Source: Gonapodya sp. JEL0774
Taxonomy: Eukaryota > Monoblepharomycota > Monoblepharidomycetes > Monoblepharidales > Gonapodyaceae
DNA length: 64,000 nucleotides
NCBI GenBank assembly: GCA_027604505.1
Contig: JADIIX010000026.1
Span: forward strand, 62,001-126,000
Reading direction: 5' to 3'
This document shows, piece after piece, positions 12,358 to 26,862 of the stretch (the first letter of the stretch is position 1; each line of letters opens with the position of its first letter). Position numbers and translations under genes: made by a program. The notes below the pieces were generated by a model that was not told where the DNA came from, searched no databases, and saw nothing but the letters and a program-made list of their open reading frames with translations.

Positions 12358-12725
12358 TATCGCGAATAGCGAGCAGGGTGTTGGGCCGCCACGAGTGGGA
12401 GTGTTGAGCAGTTCTGCGGGGGAAGAAACACTTGTATTTGCACCGATGTTGTTTGTGAATTCTTGTTATTATTTTAAGATACCCACCTGAAAAAGCCAAT
12501 GAGAACGAAAGCAAATATCGGGCGGAAGCCCGATATGAGTTCGGTGACGGGGGAGAAGAAAACGGAACAAATAAACAGTCTATCCTTCGCATGACGCTTC
12601 ACTATGCTCATGTGGCTTAGGGTCATTAGATCCTGAATTGCTCAATAGGCACGAACGAAAGAGGATGTGTGTGTCCTCCTGACTTCGTCCGTGCACCCCC
12701 CGCCTCATTCAAAATCAGAGCTCAT
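12358..12725. other. intergenic region, MLH3 / lipoate ligase
   Basis: This holds the 3' end of MLH3 and the promoter of the next plus-strand gene. I see no gene and no repeat in it. Confidence 0.4.
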
Positions 12726-14534
12726 ATGCTGCCTTCATCATTTGCTTCATTTACGTATCTTTCTCGCACTCATTCGACAAGGAAATGCCGCGATGCTGCC
12801 ATCGTATGTCGCCTGCCTCTCTCAAGGCACTCAAAAGGGTCCTGGCGACAACTATCGACACTACTTGGAGATTTGCATCATCCAGCACTCAATCGGCCTC
12901 CCGTGCGTGGAACCATTTGTTTCATCCGAACAAGCAAGCTGAAAAACAAGCGTGCTGAATATCCTTGTCGAATGCGAAGATTGCCTGCTATTTGTCGGCC
13001 ATCACGGATCCTTGGTACAATTTAGCCATTGAAGAATGGTAAGCTGGGGGTGCGCTCTGCGCTTGTCGTTTTTCATACAGATGTTACCCGGTTTGAAGGC
13101 TCTTTCGTCACACACCTCCGGAACAACGCGTGCTCCTTCTCTGGCGGAACGCCAAGAGCGTAATTCTGGGTAAGAATCAAAACCCTTGGAAAGAGGTTAA
13201 CATGGCCGCACTGGTAAAGGCGGGTGTGCCACTGGTCCGTAGGAGAAGTGGTGGTGGGACAGTGTATCATGTAAGAGTATTTACGATCATGCATCGGCAT
13301 ACGCTCATTGCATGCTACCGTGTTTGTTGACTCTAGGATATGGGCAATACAAATTACAGTCTCATGGTTCCGCGAGCAGATTTCACACGGAGCCATGGAG
13401 CAACAATGGTTGCTCGGGCGCTGCACAATCTGGACATTCCTGCTCAAGTCAATGACCGTTTCGATGTTGTGGTCGAAGTGAATCGTGAACCCAAGAAGAT
13501 AGGTTTCCGGGGATCTGGAATGTCTCAGCCTAGTGTCCCTGGACCGACGACATGTCCTCCCTCACATTTCAGGTTCGGCATACAAAATTGTGTCTCAGAG
13601 AGCGTATCACCATGGCACTATGCTTATTAATGCTGACTTGAGCGACTTGAGGTCATTCTTGAAAGTTCCGCAGGTTTGCAGTGCGCCTTTGGTTGAAAGG
13701 AAGCAGTAACCTGACCATGCCAATGCAGAAAAAGATAATCTCTAAAGGAATCGCATCCGTTCCCTCACCCGTTACCTCTCTTGCGTCCTTCTCTTTCACG
13801 GCAACTCACACTGCATTCTGTCACAGTCTAAGGAATGAGTTCTTGCGAGCTCATGATTACCTCGACCTTGTTCGGGGGGAAGAACAGTATGAGGACTCAA
13901 TGCCGGACTTAGCTTCTTGGAAGGTATTAAATGAAGATTCCGTGAAAGGATTTGTCGGATTGGACCAATATCTTGCCGAATCGAAGGTGGTTGGAATCAA
14001 ACTTCGATCTTTGTCCTAATCTAATGCGAATCTATATTCCGCAGGAATGGGAATGGACTTATGGTCTAACCCCACAATTTTCGCATGAAATCTCAAAGGA
14101 AATGGATTGGGGTGAAGTTGTACGTCGAACGAACTCCTGCAGGCGATATGAGGAGCCGATCTTACACATAACTTTGCTTGAAGACTCTGAAGTTTCACTC
14201 CAGGAACGGTAGAATAGAGGAATGCAATGTCTTAACTTGTCCACCCAGGTTGTTACCATTGGTAGAAGGGTTTGCCAGGTGCTGTCCAGGTTTGTTCTGC
14301 CAGCATTTTCGTGACATCGCTTCATCGCTGTATTTTCTAATTCTTTTCCGCCCTTTCCATTCTGAAGGTGTGCGCTACGACTATGCGGATGTGCGAGGAG
14401 CATTTGATTTTGCGGTCAGCAACTATTCAATGTCCGTGGTACGGGAGCATAGTGTAATGGGTCTCTCGAGAGAGGATGCCACAAGTATCAGAAGATTCAA
14501 GGAACTTCGTGATTATGTAGTGAACTCCTTATGA
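12726..14534 (+). CDS. lipoate-protein ligase, probably mitochondrial
   Basis: This belongs to the LplA/LIPT1 (yeast Aim22) family, which attaches lipoyl groups to E2 and H proteins in mitochondria. The model reads LSAITDPWYNLAIEEW|LFRHTPPEQRVLLLWRNA then SVILGKNQNPWKE. The fingerprint RRRSGGGTVYHDMGNTNYS follows (about 13230-13360, split by one intron). Downstream are QVNDRFDVVVE and KI|SGSAYKI, then RAYHHGTMLINADL, which match the lysine-bearing catalytic segment of the family. The C-terminal accessory domain ends in LSREDATSIRRFKELRDYV. The proposed start at 12726 gives a basic, Ser/Arg-rich leader (MLPSSFASFTYLSRTHSTR) like a mitochondrial presequence. The exact join between this leader exon and the exon at about 12980 is not resolved. 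About six introns are present. Confidence 0.88.
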
Positions 14535-14614
14535 AGTATTGTGGCCGATGGTTGTCGAGTTGCGGACATATTTCACATTTGACGATGATCGCGAAACGAT
14601 TGGTCAACCCTTGA

Positions 14615-16834
<2,220 letters not shown>

Positions 16835-17330
16835 TGATTAGTGTTGATGTGAATATCTGCTCTGAGGTGTGAGATATCAATGTTCTAAGTCAATAAATAC
16901 AAAAGCACGTGAGAACAGAAAAGTGGCGCAGAGCCGGTTTCTGGGTGCACGTCACCCACGTCACCATAACTTCATTTCGGAAGCGATTACTCTTTGAAGA
17001 AGGACAAGAGAACCACGAGTGGGAGACAAAATAGGGTGAGCATCGTTAGCGAAAGGGCATCCCACGCTGGGATCCTTTTGTGGGCGGGTGGTGGTTTCGG
17101 AGATGTCCTTCTTGAAGTTTATCTTGATGCCAAGAGAAACGAGGGCTCGAGCTCCTATGAAAAGTCCGAAGAAGGTCTTTGGAGCTCTCCTCTCTGACTG
17201 TTTCTCGGGAGTTTCTCTCCGGATTCCTGTATACCCTTTGTTCAATGTGCCTGCTGCGCTTGTTTACGATTCTATTCACCCGCAAATTTATCTTGTCACC
17301 ATTCAAGTTACTTTCCACACTTGTGAAGTG
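16835..17330. other. intergenic region, PGI1 / CCCH protein
   Basis: This carries the end of PGI1 transcription and the 5' region of the CCCH gene. The plus strand is open from 17088 in the frame of the next gene. Translation could therefore begin upstream of the start I chose, but the upstream residues look like non-coding sequence. Confidence 0.35.
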
Positions 17331-20300
17331 ATGGGAGATTCTCCTCCGGTATCCAGTGGGGTTCTCAGGTCAAAAGAGTTCGACATGTCGTGCGGATTCT
17401 TGCGATCATTGTCGCATACGCAGGAAGGAGGGCCTGAGCAGGGCACAGACTCTGAAGCGATGCAAAATGATGCGGTAAGGCGCTATGACGAGAATCCAGA
17501 GTGGTTTGATGAGCCCCTCGGCAATGTCGCTTTCCATACTGGTCATGCATTCTTTGTAAGTGGAGTTTTCGTTCGCACCCATTTGTTGTCGATCTGATCC
17601 TACTTTCATTTTCAGGATGGTAGCAACAGCAATTACGAATATCAAGAACGTCAAGACTCAGCTCCGCGTGAAACCTTTGACTCTCATGATCTCGAGATGG
17701 AGGTGGACCAGCGGTCACCATCATATCAGAGGCTGAAACGACGAGATCAGCTCAATCACGCCTTTGATCGTTTCTCTGGCAACTTTGATGAGACTGCGTG
17801 GGAGTATTTGGGAGGCGCCAATGGACAAACTCAGGCCTGGCGGGACAATGGTGTGAAGAGTCAGACTTCCGAACAATTTCGGCGGTCCAACTCGCACCCC
17901 CTTCGATCGCCTTCTCCAGTCGCATCTTTCGGCGGATACGAGCTCTCTCCTTTGAATGATTTTCAAGGTAGTGTTGTGTAACTCAAACCTTTAGAACTAT
18001 CGCACCTGGATATTTATTTTGTCAATCAACTGGGCTCGCGAACGTAGGCGAGCGCACCGCTTACCGTCGTCCATCGTCACCTACGAGGCAAGCGTCTGAG
18101 GACGACTTTGGAGGCTCGTATATTGAGAGACGTGGCACACCAAGGCAATGGTCTTCCTTGCCCTCCCATTTCCCTCGACAACCTCATCAAGTGGACCGGA
18201 TTGGACAACCCTCACAAGCCTACTTAGCCCCATCACAAAATTTGGGAACCAATGGGAGTGCCAGGGGGCGGGTTTTGAGTCATCCTGGCGCTATACCTCT
18301 GGGACTTTCCCCCATGGGACACTCGATTGTGGAGCAGCGATATCTTGGAAGGTCATTTTTCGGCGAACAGCGGATTTTCGATCCTCAGATGGGCAATTTC
18401 TATGGACCCGCTCCTGGCATTCGTTCACAAATACCGTATGCTCAAAGTGGCTACTACGACTGGTACAATCGTCAATTTCAGTATCCGGGCCCATTCGTTG
18501 ATCAAGATCATCCGATGCGCGCCATACCGGGACTTCGCGTGGAACAAGGGATGGGGGGATCGTTTTCTTCCCCTCTTTATCCAGGAGTTGCACCAATCGC
18601 GCCAATGGCGGCATATGGGCATCCACAAGGCGACGACTTTGAGTACATAGTCATTCCCAAGAGAGCACTTGCATCCGCTCAGATTGTTCAACCGCCGTTA
18701 CTGGCTCGGAGGTTTACCACCGAAGACTTCGCGAGTGGCAGGGTTGTCTTGCGTGAGCCAATGCTTAGGACTGCGGAGAATCAATACGGTTTTAGGGGCC
18801 CAGATTCTAAAAATAAGAAGGTAACGTCGGAAGTTGCGCCGTAAATGGAACCTTGCTCATATTTCTTGTGTCCCTAGGCGGAGCTGTACAAAACCGAGCT
18901 TTGCCGGTCATGGGAGGAAACCGGAACTTGTCGTTATGGATCAAAGTGTCAGTTTGCGCATTCGGAAGGTGATAATGATCATTTACTGTCCCGATCGTTG
19001 GAGGGATCTCACGCTTCTCTTGACATTGCATTGCAGCCGAACTTCGAGCTGTTGAGCGTCACCCAAAATACAAGACAGAACTATGCAAGGTACAAATTAT
19101 GCAATTTTTTCTGCTAGTGTGACAGATAAGATCTTGACTCTTCGTGTCCCAGACATTTTGGGAATCCGGAACTTGCCCGTATGGCAAGCGTTGCTGTTTT
19201 ATTCATACTACGAAGGTTCGTGATCACGACTCATACCTTACAAGAACTATCTGTCATCTCGTGTACTTTTCTTTGGGTTTTTGGACCATAGGATCTCGAG
19301 AAGAAGGAAGACGGTGTGTGTTACAGTTCAAACTTTGATTTTGCCATATTCTCGAATGGATTGCACATTTTTTCTCAGACCTACAAAATAGCCGCATCAT
19401 CCTCAAAAAACCGGAGAAAAAGCGACTAGAGGACCAAGGCGGAGAACAAGCCCAAGCCACTTCTCATCATGGTATCCCAATCGATGACGAGCGAACAGTG
19501 AACATCATCGGACAGGCCGGCGTGGAGGAGCTCCGTCAACAGCTTAGAGAACTTCGTGAGCGTGAACGTGAGCGAGAAAGACAGCGGGAGCTTGCCGCGC
19601 ATGTGTCCGGAGTGCAAGACGCAACATTTTATGGGGATTCCATGGATTTTGCGTGAGTTGGCCCAAATGCGCAAGTTTTAGTGGTTTCAAAAAAGTAATA
19701 ATATGCTCATGGCGAATGTCAGCGGTCTGAATCCCGTGGTGATGCCAATGCAAATTGATTCGAGGCCGACTAGCTTCGAGACGGCCCCTGTCCAATCCAG
19801 TCCGTTCTCTTATTCGAACCGACCTCCAAACCGACTTCCAAACCGACCGGAACAATATGATCCCGCAAAACTGTTAAGCAGTTCTGAGTATAGCTCGTCA
19901 CGAAGTCTCGCGAGTCTAGCTACCGGGGCTTCGCCATCAGTTGATACTGGGTCTCCTCGTAGTTTGATGGAACAGAAAATGTTCCATCTGGGAGGGGCCA
20001 GACCGTTGTTTGGTGAGCATGTCATCTAATTTTCTGCAGCACTTTATCTTTTCAGTAAATCTTTTTTGCTGTTCAGATCCAATGAGGAACGAAGACGACG
20101 ATAATCCGTTAGACGATGTCAACAAGCTGCTGGGCTCAGCAATCAAGTTGAGCGAAGATCGGGCATACCGTTACCCACCGACGCCGAGCCCATCATCCCC
20201 CACGATTATCTCCCGTACCACGATGACCGTCGGCAACGGCAGTCATGGGGGATTGACAATGCCAATTACACCTAGATCTTCACCACCGTTCGACTATACA

Positions 20301-20549
20301 AAACGCCAATATTCCGGCAATGCGATCGGAACTGGTCGGAGCAAACGTGACACAAAAGAGACATCTCCAGATTCTCCATGCCCTCCATTGAGGCATCATC
20401 GGGAGGGTAGTCTCAGCCTTTCAGAAGTTTTTAGGGTTGGCGCGCAGTTGAACACAGAGGGGAACATGGATCAACAGACAGAAGATAAACCCGCCGTGAA
20501 GCAGAAAGACGAAGACGAATACGAAAATATGAGAGTCGACAACACGTGA
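17331..20549 (+). CDS. tandem CCCH zinc-finger protein, TTP/Zfs1/Cth-like
   Basis: Tristetraprolin-class proteins bind AU-rich elements in mRNA 3' ends and promote decay. Two fingers follow each other with the family lead-in YKTELC. Finger 1 is [20 protein letters not shown] (about 18893-18965) and finger 2 is [20 protein letters not shown] (about 19073-19210). Both have exact C-x8-C-x5-C-x3-H spacing and are joined by the short AVERHPK linker. The N-terminal about 450 residues are low-complexity, rich in Gly, Pro, Arg and Ser. A charged region ([17 protein letters not shown]-like, about 19525-19600) follows the fingers and may form a helix. The acidic/Ser-rich tail ends [10 protein letters not shown]. 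At least seven introns cut the gene, including some within the finger region. The start at 17331 is the first ATG with protein-like sequence after it, and 17385 is an alternative. Confidence 0.88.
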
Positions 20550-20908
20550 TAGTGGAAGCCTTTGTTTTGTTGCGCATGCTCGCAATGCATCAATGTGATA
20601 TTTTGAGCCTTGGGAGCTCTATCCAAGGATCTGTAAGGGCGTTAATATCCCGTAATAATTCATGTATTAGTTCTTTGCAATCTTGTCTAGTTTTTTTTCA
20701 TGAAAAATGGAGAATAAAAGCGATTATTTTCTCTTTGTGTGCTCGCTCGGTTGGTAAGAACCAAGTCTTCAATGGTCAACACATCATTCATTGAACCAGT
20801 AAGCTCAGCTACAAATTACACCCCACGTTTATATGCCCTCATCAAATGTTTCAAAGTGGGCGCCCACCATTTCGTCCTGAAAGTGTCCATTAGTTGAATC
20901 GGATCAAT
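20550..20908. other. convergent 3' region, CCCH gene / HOP2
   Basis: This AT-rich stretch lies between two convergent stop codons and should hold both 3' ends. No gene or repeat is visible. Confidence 0.4.
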
Positions 20909-22163
20909 TCAATAAGCCCCGGTATTGAAGCTCACGGTGTCAATTCCACTTTCCTCTGCCACGTCCTCCTTTCTCATTCTACCACCACCCTCCCTCTCTG
21001 CTCCGCAGGCATCTGCGATGTCGACAACGGCATTCAACAAAACTCGGCAGAGTCGGCGTCTCTTAGCCCAGAAAGATTTATACTTTGCGAGGGAACCATC
21101 AACGCGACTCATGTCGGCTTTACTAATAGGCTGCGATTGTGAGCGAAGAATGGCGAGACGCCTGCGATGGAGAGAAGACTGCGCGAAGGAGGGTGTGAGA
21201 AAAATGGTACAGACCTCCCAGTGACGATACCGCACCTCTGCACGATATTTCTGAGATAGTTGGAAAGCATGATGGTCACTTTTTGAGTCGAGCGTGTCCA
21301 ATGGCAAAAAATTACCTCTGCTTTTCTGATCGCATCCTCTGTTGTGGGTGTTGCTGTGAGGTGTCCCAATTGTTTCTCTCGAACCTTCACAGCTTCCTTG
21401 GATGCTGCTAGCTGCTCCTTGAGGGAATCTATCTGGTTGTCCAGCGCTTCAAGCTGTGTTTAGGAGGGGATTATTGTGACCCGGCATGGGCACGTGGAAA
21501 CTGTCAGTCTTGTTCACACCTCTAACGAACCTGCTCTGCAGAAGGGCACTCAAGTTCATCTTGATTGCGGACATAAACTTGAGTTTTTCCGTAAGTTTTG
21601 CACGTGATCTGCACCGAAGGAGGAAGTTAGTTACCATGGTCGGCAAAGAGAAATTGTTAGTCAACAATCACTTTCCCAGTTTCGGCAAGCAGCTGAAGTA
21701 TTTTCTTGACTTGTGTTAGTGCTATTGTGCCGTGTAGATTGTTGCATACGTCGGCTTAGTTGGCATTTCCGGACGCAGCGGTAGGAGGTGCATTTTGACC
21801 AAATTGGAGGGTCAAGGATTAGGCAACAGGCGATCCAACAAGAATCAGCCACGAATAAGATTTCGCTACGTAGAAAGCTCGTTTTCGCCCTCACTGGTGC
21901 CATAGGGACGCTGAAAAGAGATTGATTTCAAGAATATTCTTTTCCGAACGACACCTTTCCCTCTCAACTCACGTTCTCTGCTTTCAGATATTCTAAAATG
22001 CGAGTTTCAGCTTCCACGCCAGAAGAAATGCCCGAATGGATTCAAATCAGGGATTTTGAAGATTACAGGACGAACGTGATTGTTTCAAGGCACCTTCATC
22101 ACCCTTAATCTGGGGCGTCTTTTCTCTTGAAACAGCGGTCTTTTCCTTGGTTGGCTTGCCCAT
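20909..22163 (-). CDS. HOP2: meiotic homologous-pairing protein HOP2 (PSMC3IP/TBPIP)
   Basis: HOP2 works with MND1 to stimulate Dmc1/Rad51 strand exchange between homologues in meiosis. Spliced minus-strand reading starts MGKPTKEKTAVSREKTP (ATG at 22163). It runs into the winged-helix domain ETRILEYLKAEN|RPYGTT|DVCNNLHGTIALTQVKKIL, then ETGK|ITCKTYGKTQVYVRNQ, which matches the YGKQKIYFADQ block of animal HOP2. A coiled coil follows (LEALDNQIDSLKEQL, then EAVKVREKQLGHL). The C-terminal YKSFWAKRRRLCRVLL ... EESGID aligns with the WRKRKRM ... EEVGIE end of the family. The first junctions are phase-consistent: exons 22163-22103, 22010-21973 and a 16-nt microexon at 21910-21895. About eight exons in total. 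It shares the window with MLH3, another meiotic gene. Confidence 0.87.
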
Positions 22164-22463
22164 TGCGGGAATGATCGGATCTGAAATGTCCAAATCGCTA
22201 AAGTGATTACTTCATTGACGAGGCTATACAAAATAATGAGTCATACTTCCCACAGGGACTCGTCTATTCATAATTTCATACGCGCGTAAACACTTCTGAG
22301 TCGAGAACGCGAAATTTTTACCCACAGAAGTTGAAGTAAGTGCGGCAGACAAAAGAACGGAGACGAAATGCCACAACAAGAGCTGCAGGTCAGGTGCAGC
22401 ACACCATTTACCATTTCCAAAGAGAATCCTTTCATTAAATAATTTTTTGTACAACATCAGTAC
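22164..22463. other. spacer between two minus-strand genes
   Basis: This lies between the end of the NIPA-like gene and the start of HOP2 on the same strand. It should contain the HOP2 promoter. Nothing else is recognised. Confidence 0.35.
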
Positions 22464-23880
22464 CTAATCCTCTGAAAGCTTCACGATTGTCTTGTCGGGA
22501 CCGCCAGGAGCGGAGAGCAAGCCAGAGCATTTCTGTCCCAGCCAGGTCCAGCTTCCCTTCAAAAAGGCGGCAATACTACTTGTCCCCACAGTTGTCGCAA
22601 CAGGAGCCGTTGCCAGCTTATCCTTCTCCGCAGGCGGTACTTCGTCCTCGGTTTGCATCTTGTTTGCTCCATACACCACAGCTGCAAGGCCAGCAATAAA
22701 CGCAGCAACAAACTGGACAACCTCCCATGTCTTCGCGTCATCAAGCTCGCTGAAAACAATCGCAGACGAAACTACAGAGACGCTATTGTGAGTGGCATAG
22801 AGGGCTGGCTGAAAACGTGTCAGTGGGAAACGAGAAAGTGCTTGCTGTCTGAAGAGCTCCTGAAGGAGGAGTGAGAGCATGAGGTATATGATTGTGGTGG
22901 AATAAGAGAACGTTGACAATAGAGATGACTGAGATGCTGCACGGAATTCCGTAACATTTCCCATGGAAGAGAAATCGCTCAAAGTGCTGATCCCCGACTG
23001 TAGTTCAATCGCACGAGACATGGTTGCTATCGTCTTCGAAGAAACGACGGTGACGCCACCAAACACAGCAACCATCAGGCAGAATACCTCGATTCGCTCA
23101 TAGCCGGCGATGAACGCCAACCAGATGAGGATAACAGCCAGCGACAAACACAAGGAAACATACAGTGAGAAACGTCCATCAAGAGAAGTGGCAACCCGAA
23201 GGATTTTGGTCGGTGTTGCGGACAATCGCGCAGATTGCGGGACAGAGAGAAGTATGGTCACTGGAAGCAAGTTTGGCAGGGGTTGGCTCGTGTACAATTC
23301 AGGAAGCGCCAATAAATGAACACTCACATACACCAACGGCAACCCATAGTATTGCCACTCTTTGTTTTGATCCCACGAGCTCACCAAGTAGCTTTTCTCC
23401 AAGGAAACTACCCACAACAACGCTGACTATTCCCAGAGGGGCGACAAAAGCTGGTGACGTATCGAACACCGTCAATGAGAACCAGTTTGAAAGTTCTCCA
23501 ACGACGGCAAGGATGATGCCCAAAAGCCATATAGGGTCCTTATAGCGCGGCTTAGGCCCTGCTGGTATGGAAGCTGACTTCAACTGGTCCTTTTTATTGG
23601 GTCTAACCTCCATTCCTACTGAACCCTCCGATGGGGCCTTACGATGAAGTTGCCGAGCTCCTTCACTCATCACTGTGGATGACGCGTGTGTAAAAGCAGG
23701 CGCGATGCCAATACTTCCCGAAATCGTGCGGCGGTTGGTGACGGGGAGGATGCTTGGACTGCTCTTTCTCAGCCCTGCGTAGCTCCGAGCGAGTCGGTTG
23801 ATAGCCATCTTCTGTAGGGTCTGACCAGCGCCAATCAAGCAGTTGCCGGCCAGCGCGACGAGGATACCGGCTGCGCTCAT
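22464..23880 (-). CDS. NIPA-like magnesium transporter (DMT superfamily)
   Basis: NIPA proteins are multi-pass membrane carriers linked to Mg2+ transport, found at the plasma membrane and in endosomes. The first exon (23880 to about 23330) starts MSAAGILVALAGNCLIGAGQTLQKMAINRLA, a typical first membrane helix of the family. A polar loop of about 90 residues follows, then PIWLLGIILAVVGELSNWFS, FDTSPAFVAPLGIVSVVVGSF and the conserved GEKLLGELVGSKQR. One intron (about 23320-23280) leads to a second exon with several more helices: SLYVSLCLSLAVILIWLAFIA, IEVFCLMVAVFGGVTVVSSK and VQFVAAFIAGLAAVVYGA. NSVSVVSSAIVF is the family's late signature. The protein ends in a soluble tail, KTIVKLSED. The polar loop after helix 1 is longer than in animal NIPA proteins. 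Confidence 0.85.
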
Positions 23881-24240
23881 GTTTGTTATGTACTATTGAA
23901 CAATGAGGCAACCACTAAACTTCCAAACTTACATCAAATTAGATTCAAGTTTTAACGGTACAGAACACTAGATATTGGTCTGTTCTTGCTTGAAATGAAT
24001 GACTTATTAGCATGCCCATTTCATTACTACTGAGTGCCCAGAGGAACTGCGATTACCATGGGTTCCATGATGTTCACGGTATATCGGGAAAAAGAGGTTA
24101 AAACCATCAGAAACTGATAATTGAATGCAGTTTCGACTGCACGTCAGAGTTGCGCAAAAGCCGAATTACAATGTGTACAGCAGATGTGGTAGTTGGTGGC
24201 ACCACACGGCATATCTGATATCTGCTGTTCATTCAAATCA
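23881..24240. promoter_or_regulatory. divergent promoter region, NIPA-like / Dma-like
   Basis: About 360 bp separate the two start codons of divergent genes and should hold both promoters. The stretch is AT-rich compared with the flanking coding DNA. I see no clear regulatory motif. Confidence 0.45.
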
Positions 24241-26332
24241 ATGAGCGCACCACCCGCTGACCCCCAACCGTCGCCACCACCCGCCTCTTCCCAGCCGCAT
24301 GCTCTTCCTCTCCCCGCCCTTCCCTCGCCCGCGCCCGCCGTACTCCCCGGGTCTCCAACCAACAACCCCGGTGACCATCTCCACATCGCTTTATCAAACA
24401 CTCCAGACCAAAATCCCCCCGGCCCCGGTCCCTCTCAGCCAACTGCTTTTGGACTTGCTCCCTTTTCCCAGTCAGCAAACGGAAACCCGGCAAATCCCGT
24501 AACAACTGTACTCCCCGTTGTCTCCCTCAAGCTTATTCCCTATGTCGATGCCGCACGACCATCGCACGTTCCATTTCAATTTGACGTCATTGATCGAGAG
24601 CTTTTTGAGGGAGTGGTTGTTAAAATCGGCCGACAAGTGAACAAGGGCAATGGCCCCAACCCCCTCAACTCTTTACAGGCGAACAAGGACTGTATCTGGT
24701 TCAAGTCGAAGGTTGTCTCCAGGAATCATGCTGAAATGTGGGCGAAAGACGGTCAGGCGAGTTCTCGCCTATTTGACGGGCCCTTGCATGAAGTGTTTCG
24801 TGGATCGCTGAGTCTCCCCCCCTGCCCATCTGCGCACGGATGATCGCCCAATATCGATCTCAATGATTAGGTGAGCATCTGGTCAGGGTGCTCAATAATT
24901 ATTTCGAGGTTGTTCCAGGATCGTTAATGTGGATCCACCGATTCGGGGTCAGTCGCACCCTCACACATTATATCTGGAGACACTTGGACTCCTGTAACCA
25001 GCTCATGGAGCATTCACTGAATTAATGCATCATACTCTCCTCACACTTTATCTCCACCCCATCCGCACCTGTCTAGGTGTATCTGAAAGACACTGCCTCA
25101 TCCTCCGGAACCTTTCTCAACCACCTGCGCCTCTCCCCCTCCGCAAAAGAGTCTCGCCCTTATCCACTGAAAGACGGGGACGTAATTCAACTCGGTATTG
25201 ACTACCAGGGAAGACAGGAGGACATGTATAAGTGCGTGGTTATGAAGGTGCAACTTACCAACAGAACCGTCGTTCAGCATAGAAGGAAAGCGAACGTAAC
25301 ACTGTAAGTTGAGATCGCTTTATGGAACGGGGCTGGGTGGATGGGGACTGGGGAGCGGGGTTGCGAGGTTGTGCGTGTTGCGAGAAAACACTTGGCGTGC
25401 AGGAGGAAGGAGCTCTCATTCATCTACACTGCCTGCAATTACTGTTCTTCTAATGGAGGAGCGGATGGTTGTGCTCATTCGGAGATTTGCTAGTGGTGTA
25501 TTTCCTTTGCACGTCAGTGGTTTACCGTTGCACACTGCCGTCCTTCCCCAGGTTTCGTGCAGCACTCCGCGCTCTCCTCAACGCCACCAATCCCTACGCC
25601 ACCTCCCACACTCCCGGCTCCCCGTCCACCACCACCGCTGGCCCCAACCCCACCCGGACATCCGCTTCCGTCGACTGCTGTATTTGCCTCTGTGCTATCG
25701 GACCTTTCCAAGCACTCTTTGTTGCGCCATGCTCACACTGCTACCACTATAAGTGCGTCCAACCATTGCTTAACCAAGGCGCGATGTTCCAGTGCGCACT
25801 TTGCCGACAAGTCGCGAACCTTGCTGCGAGTGTGAGCATGGATTCTCTGGCTGAACTTGGAAAGGAGGAAGAGGACGAGATGGAGCGGGAGCTCATGAAG
25901 GAGATGGGATTCGAGGGGTGGGGAGCACCCGTTCCGAATGGTCCCGCGGCAATGGACGTGGTAGCACAGGTGAATGTGCCTGGCTCGGCTGCGGCAACTG
26001 CTGCGGCTCGTCCCCCTGCTGGAGTCCCACCACAGAGTCCTAACGACGACTCCTCTGATGGTGAAGGAGGTGACGCGAGTGGTGATGGTGAGGGAGGGCG
26101 GGCAACTACGCCGACTGGGAGGGTAGCGAGACGGCCCGCCGAAGAAGGGAGGCGAACGGTTGTGAACTCTACCGAGGGTCTGGAGGGAGGGAGAGTGAGC
26201 GATCCCGAAACTGATGGGGAAGGAATTGTGAACGCAAGAAGGCGGGCAGGGACGAGTCCCGATGGAGACAACGGGGCGGGGGGAGCGGTCGAGGGAGATC
26301 ACATGGATTTAGATGGCGACGGAGGGAGGTAG
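24241..26332 (+). CDS. FHA-RING E3 ubiquitin ligase, Dma1/Dma2-like
   Basis: Fungal Dma proteins (relatives of CHFR and RNF8) are ubiquitin ligases in mitotic checkpoints and septin control. The N-terminal about 85 residues are Pro/Ala-rich. The FHA domain follows, with VVKIGRQVNKG, the phosphothreonine-binding KVVSRNHAEMW and, after an intron, TASSSGTFLNHLRLS and KDGDVIQLGIDYQG. Another intron precedes the C3HC4 RING: CCICLCAIGPFQALFVAPCSH then CYHYKCV and QCALCR. The order FHA-RING and the IGPFQALF-type centre match yeast Dma1. Downstream, about 150 residues are acidic and rich in Gly/Ala/Pro (DDSSDGEGGDASGDGEGG). This is an extended tail for a Dma protein. ATG 24241 (MSAPPADPQ) was chosen over an upstream in-frame start near 24193. 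Confidence 0.9.
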
Positions 26333-26862
26333 CAATTCTGTTTGGTGAAGATCATTCAGAGTAATCTGGAGCACTTTCACGGGAAGTTTATTTGAGATCT
26401 AGTTCGTCTCTAGGACTTTGAATCATGAATACCTGGTGTTATTGGTGAATCGTGTGTTTGCCATGCGAGAATGATAAATGCCGTCTGGTGGCCTCGAGTT
26501 GGCTTGGCAGACATTCATCTCGACAACAGATCACGTTGAGGATCAACTCGTGCAATCCTTCTGAGCGTCATCGATTCTCCGCGAAGCATGGACGCACTCT
26601 CACTTTGGTTCACAAGGCCGCCTGCAGTGCACTGACTAAACACTTAGTATTATCAGTTTGTCAACCGGAGTAAGCTTACATCTGTGACTTCTGACGAATT
26701 TTTTAGTCTTCCGTCGTCAGCTGTGAATCCCTCGGGCTTCCATCTTACAGTATCGCTAAAGATTCGCATGGAGAATGCACGAGTTAACTAAGGTAATGCG
26801 GGGCGGTGATCTCTACGTGTACATATTATTCAACATAAAAGAATAGGAAAGTATCTCTATCA
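26333..26862. other. convergent 3' region, Dma-like / epoxide hydrolase
   Basis: This should hold the 3' ends of two convergent genes. An open frame at 26452-26673 has no family resemblance. Nothing else is seen. Confidence 0.35.
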
